A stretch of DNA of 7,362 nucleotides from an uncultured Pseudomonas sp. Lineage in GTDB: Bacteria; Pseudomonadota; Gammaproteobacteria; Pseudomonadales; Pseudomonadaceae. The DNA lies in contig CALMID010000499.1 in the NCBI GenBank assembly GCA_937863915.1, positions 1-7,362 on the forward strand, written 5' to 3'. The translations under genes were made by a program, and so were the position numbers. The notes beneath the pieces were generated by a model. The model made no database searches, was not told the DNA's origin, and saw only the letters and a program-made list of their open reading frames with translations. Positions within the stretch are counted from its first letter, which is position 1, and each line of letters begins with the position of its first letter. Shown piece by piece: positions 5,933-7,362 of this stretch.

Positions 5933-5967
5933 CCCTCACCCCTCGCCCCCTCCCGGAGGGCGAGGGG
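5933..5967. repeat. REP-like palindromic intergenic element
   Basis: A C-rich lead (CCCTCA) is followed by a perfect 10-bp stem, CCCCTCGCCC (5939-5948) with GGGCGAGGGG (5958-5967), and a 9-base loop with a CTCCCGGAG centre. This matches, from memory, the CCCTC-stem-GGAGGG style of repeat scattered between Pseudomonas genes. It fills most of the 57-bp gap between the aminotransferase and the ligase. There is no T run after it, so it is more likely an mRNA-stability or partial-attenuation element than a full terminator. Confidence 0.65.
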
Positions 5968-5985
5968 AATAGAAGCAAGGACACC

Positions 5986-7356
5986 ATGATGAAATTTGCC
6001 GACATTCAGGAAGCCCGCGACTTCCTCGCCCAGCACCCCGAGGTGCGCCTGATCGAGCTGATGCTGATCGACGCCAACGGCATCCCGCGCGGCAAGCTGC
6101 TGCACCGCGACGAGCTGCTGGCGATCTACGAAAACGGCCGCCCGCTGCCCAGCTCCATCCTCTCGCTGACCATCCAGGGCGAGGACGTCGAGGCCAGCGG
6201 CCTGGTCTGGGAAGTCGCCGATGCCGACTGCTGGACCTACCCGCTCCCCGGCAGCCTGACCCTGCAGACCTGGCGTGCCACACCCACCGGCCAGGTGCAG
6301 GTGAGCATGCACCCGACCCAGGGCGCGCCGGCCACCGCCGGTGATCCGCGCCATGTGCTGGCGCGCGCCATCGACCGCCTCAAGGCCGACGGCTACCACC
6401 CGGTGATGGCGGTGGAGCTGGAGTTCTACCTGCTGGACAAGCACCGCGACGCCAACGGCCGCCCGCAACCGGCCGTGCAGGCCAACGGCGTGCGCCCGCA
6501 GGCGCCGCAGGTGTATGGCGTGCTGGAACTGGAGCAGCAGCAGGCCTTCCTCGACGACCTCTACAGTGCCTGCGAGGCCCAGGGCCTGCCGGTGCGCACG
6601 GCGATTTCCGAGTACGCCCCCGGCCAGCTGGAGCTGACCCTGGAGCACCGCTTCGACGCCCTGCAGGCGGTCGATGAGGGCATCCGCTACAAGCGCCTGG
6701 TCAAGGGCGTGGCCAACAAGCACGGGCTGATCGCCTGCTTTATGGCCAAGCCGTTCGGCGATCTGGCCGGCAGCGGCCTGCACATGCACGTGTCGCTGGC
6801 CGATGAGCAGGGTAACAATCTGATGGCCTCGGAAGACCCGCACGGCACCCCGCTGCTGCGCCACGCCATCGGCGGCATGATGGCCACGCTCAACGACGCG
6901 CTGGCGATCTTCTGCCCCAACGCCAACTCCTACCGCCGCTTCCAGGCCAACAGCTACGCGCCGCTGGCCAAGAGCTGGGGGGTGAACAACCGCACCGTGT
7001 CGTTCCGCGTACCGGGCGGCCCGGCCAAGAGCCGTCACGTGGAGCACCGCATCTGCGGCGCCGACGCCAACCCCTATCTCGCGGCGGCGGCGATCCTCGC
7101 CGGCATCCACCACGGCATCCAGCACCAGATCGACCCGGGCGAGGCCATCGTCGGCAACGGCTACGAGCAGGCCCGCGAAACCCTGCCGACCGACTGGCTG
7201 ACCGCGCTGCGCACCCTGGAACAGTCGGCCTGGGCCAAGGAAGCCCTCGGTGAGGACTTCCTGAAGATCTTCCTGGCGATCAAGTGGGAGGAGTTCCGCC
7301 AGTTCGTCGGCGAAGTGGGCGAGCAGGATTGGCGCTGGTACCTCACCCACGCCTGA
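5986..7356 (+). CDS. Glutamine synthetase-family gamma-glutamyl ligase (PuuA/PauA/SpuI type)
   Basis: The 456-residue protein is a full-length glutamine synthetase homologue that probably makes an ATP-dependent gamma-glutamyl amide from glutamate and an amine. It has the N-terminal beta-grasp region (about 20-110) and the catalytic barrel. Metal and substrate residues are visible: ELEFYL (E144, E146), SEYAPGQLEL (E209, E216), GSGLHMHVSL (262-271, H266), NSYRRF (314-319), NNRTVSFRVP (334-343) and VEHRICGADANPYLAAAAIL (352-371, with E353, R355 and NPYLA). The adenylylation motif NLYDLPP of biosynthetic GlnA is absent; the matching stretch reads NGYEQ. Together with length and context this favours a gamma-glutamylpolyamine synthetase-like enzyme over GlnA. 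AAGGA lies four bases before the first ATG and seven before the second (5989), so translation may begin at 5989. It follows the aminotransferase, presumably in one transcript. The substrate could be a polyamine, alkylamine or amino alcohol. Confidence 0.92.
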   Translation: MMKFADIQEARDFLAQHPEVRLIELMLIDANGIPRGKLLHRDELLAIYENGRPLPSSILSLTIQGEDVEASGLVWEVADADCWTYPLPGSLTLQTWRATPTGQVQVSMHPTQGAPATAGDPRHVLARAIDRLKADGYHPVMAVELEFYLLDKHRDANGRPQPAVQANGVRPQAPQVYGVLELEQQQAFLDDLYSACEAQGLPVRTAISEYAPGQLELTLEHRFDALQAVDEGIRYKRLVKGVANKHGLIACFMAKPFGDLAGSGLHMHVSLADEQGNNLMASEDPHGTPLLRHAIGGMMATLNDALAIFCPNANSYRRFQANSYAPLAKSWGVNNRTVSFRVPGGPAKSRHVEHRICGADANPYLAAAAILAGIHHGIQHQIDPGEAIVGNGYEQARETLPTDWLTALRTLEQSAWAKEALGEDFLKIFLAIKWEEFRQFVGEVGEQDWRWYLTHA

Positions 7357-7362
7357 GAGGCT

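Noticed and set aside
5939..5967. Rho-independent terminator between aminotransferase and ligase
   Set aside because: The stem is strong but is followed by AATAGAAGC instead of a T run, and the sequence matches the style of dispersed Pseudomonas repeats.
4531..7350. A 939-codon open frame antisense to the aminotransferase and ligase genes
   Set aside because: Its translation is low-complexity and rich in Ala, Gly, Val, Gln and His with no domain motifs. It mirrors two well-supported genes, as expected from strong GC bias at codon third positions.

Overview
The window looks like a Pseudomonas chromosome (gammaproteobacterium). Most of it is GC-rich, with strong G/C bias at third codon positions and good Shine-Dalgarno sites. 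It carries a palindromic intergenic repeat of the type common in pseudomonads. The order GntR regulator / SDR / class III aminotransferase / glutamine-synthetase-like ligase resembles, from memory and unverified, the P. aeruginosa PAO1 PA5525-PA5522 block. The species cannot be fixed from the sequence.

Left part (about 1-2700). The 3' end of an endonuclease/exonuclease/phosphatase-family gene runs rightward in visibly lower-GC DNA. It overlaps tail-to-tail with a leftward two-gene signalling operon. That operon encodes a response regulator (receiver domain plus a long TPR region, no DNA-binding domain), followed through an ATGA overlap by a small soluble histidine kinase that has no sensor or membrane segment.

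Middle (about 2700-4540). A GntR/FCD regulator and, upstream of it on the same strand, an SDR oxidoreductase run leftward. The 204-bp gap between them holds a symmetrical nested inverted repeat and a possible 18-residue leader peptide that ends two bases before the regulator's ATG. The 123-bp divergent region between the SDR and the aminotransferase holds two copies of TGTGATCACA exactly 63 bp apart. One sits within a few bases of the SDR Shine-Dalgarno site; the other sits in the spacer of a TTGACA promoter for the aminotransferase. A different perfect palindrome lies between them. This looks like a shared operator region, probably for the neighbouring GntR protein.

Right part (4537-7356). 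A HemL-like class III PLP aminotransferase is followed by a gamma-glutamylpolyamine-synthetase-type (PuuA/PauA/SpuI family) glutamine synthetase homologue, with a REP-like hairpin between them. SDR, aminotransferase and gamma-glutamyl ligase together suggest an inducible catabolic route for an amine or amino compound under GntR control. The substrate cannot be read from the sequence. No RNA genes, insertion sequences or CRISPR arrays were seen.
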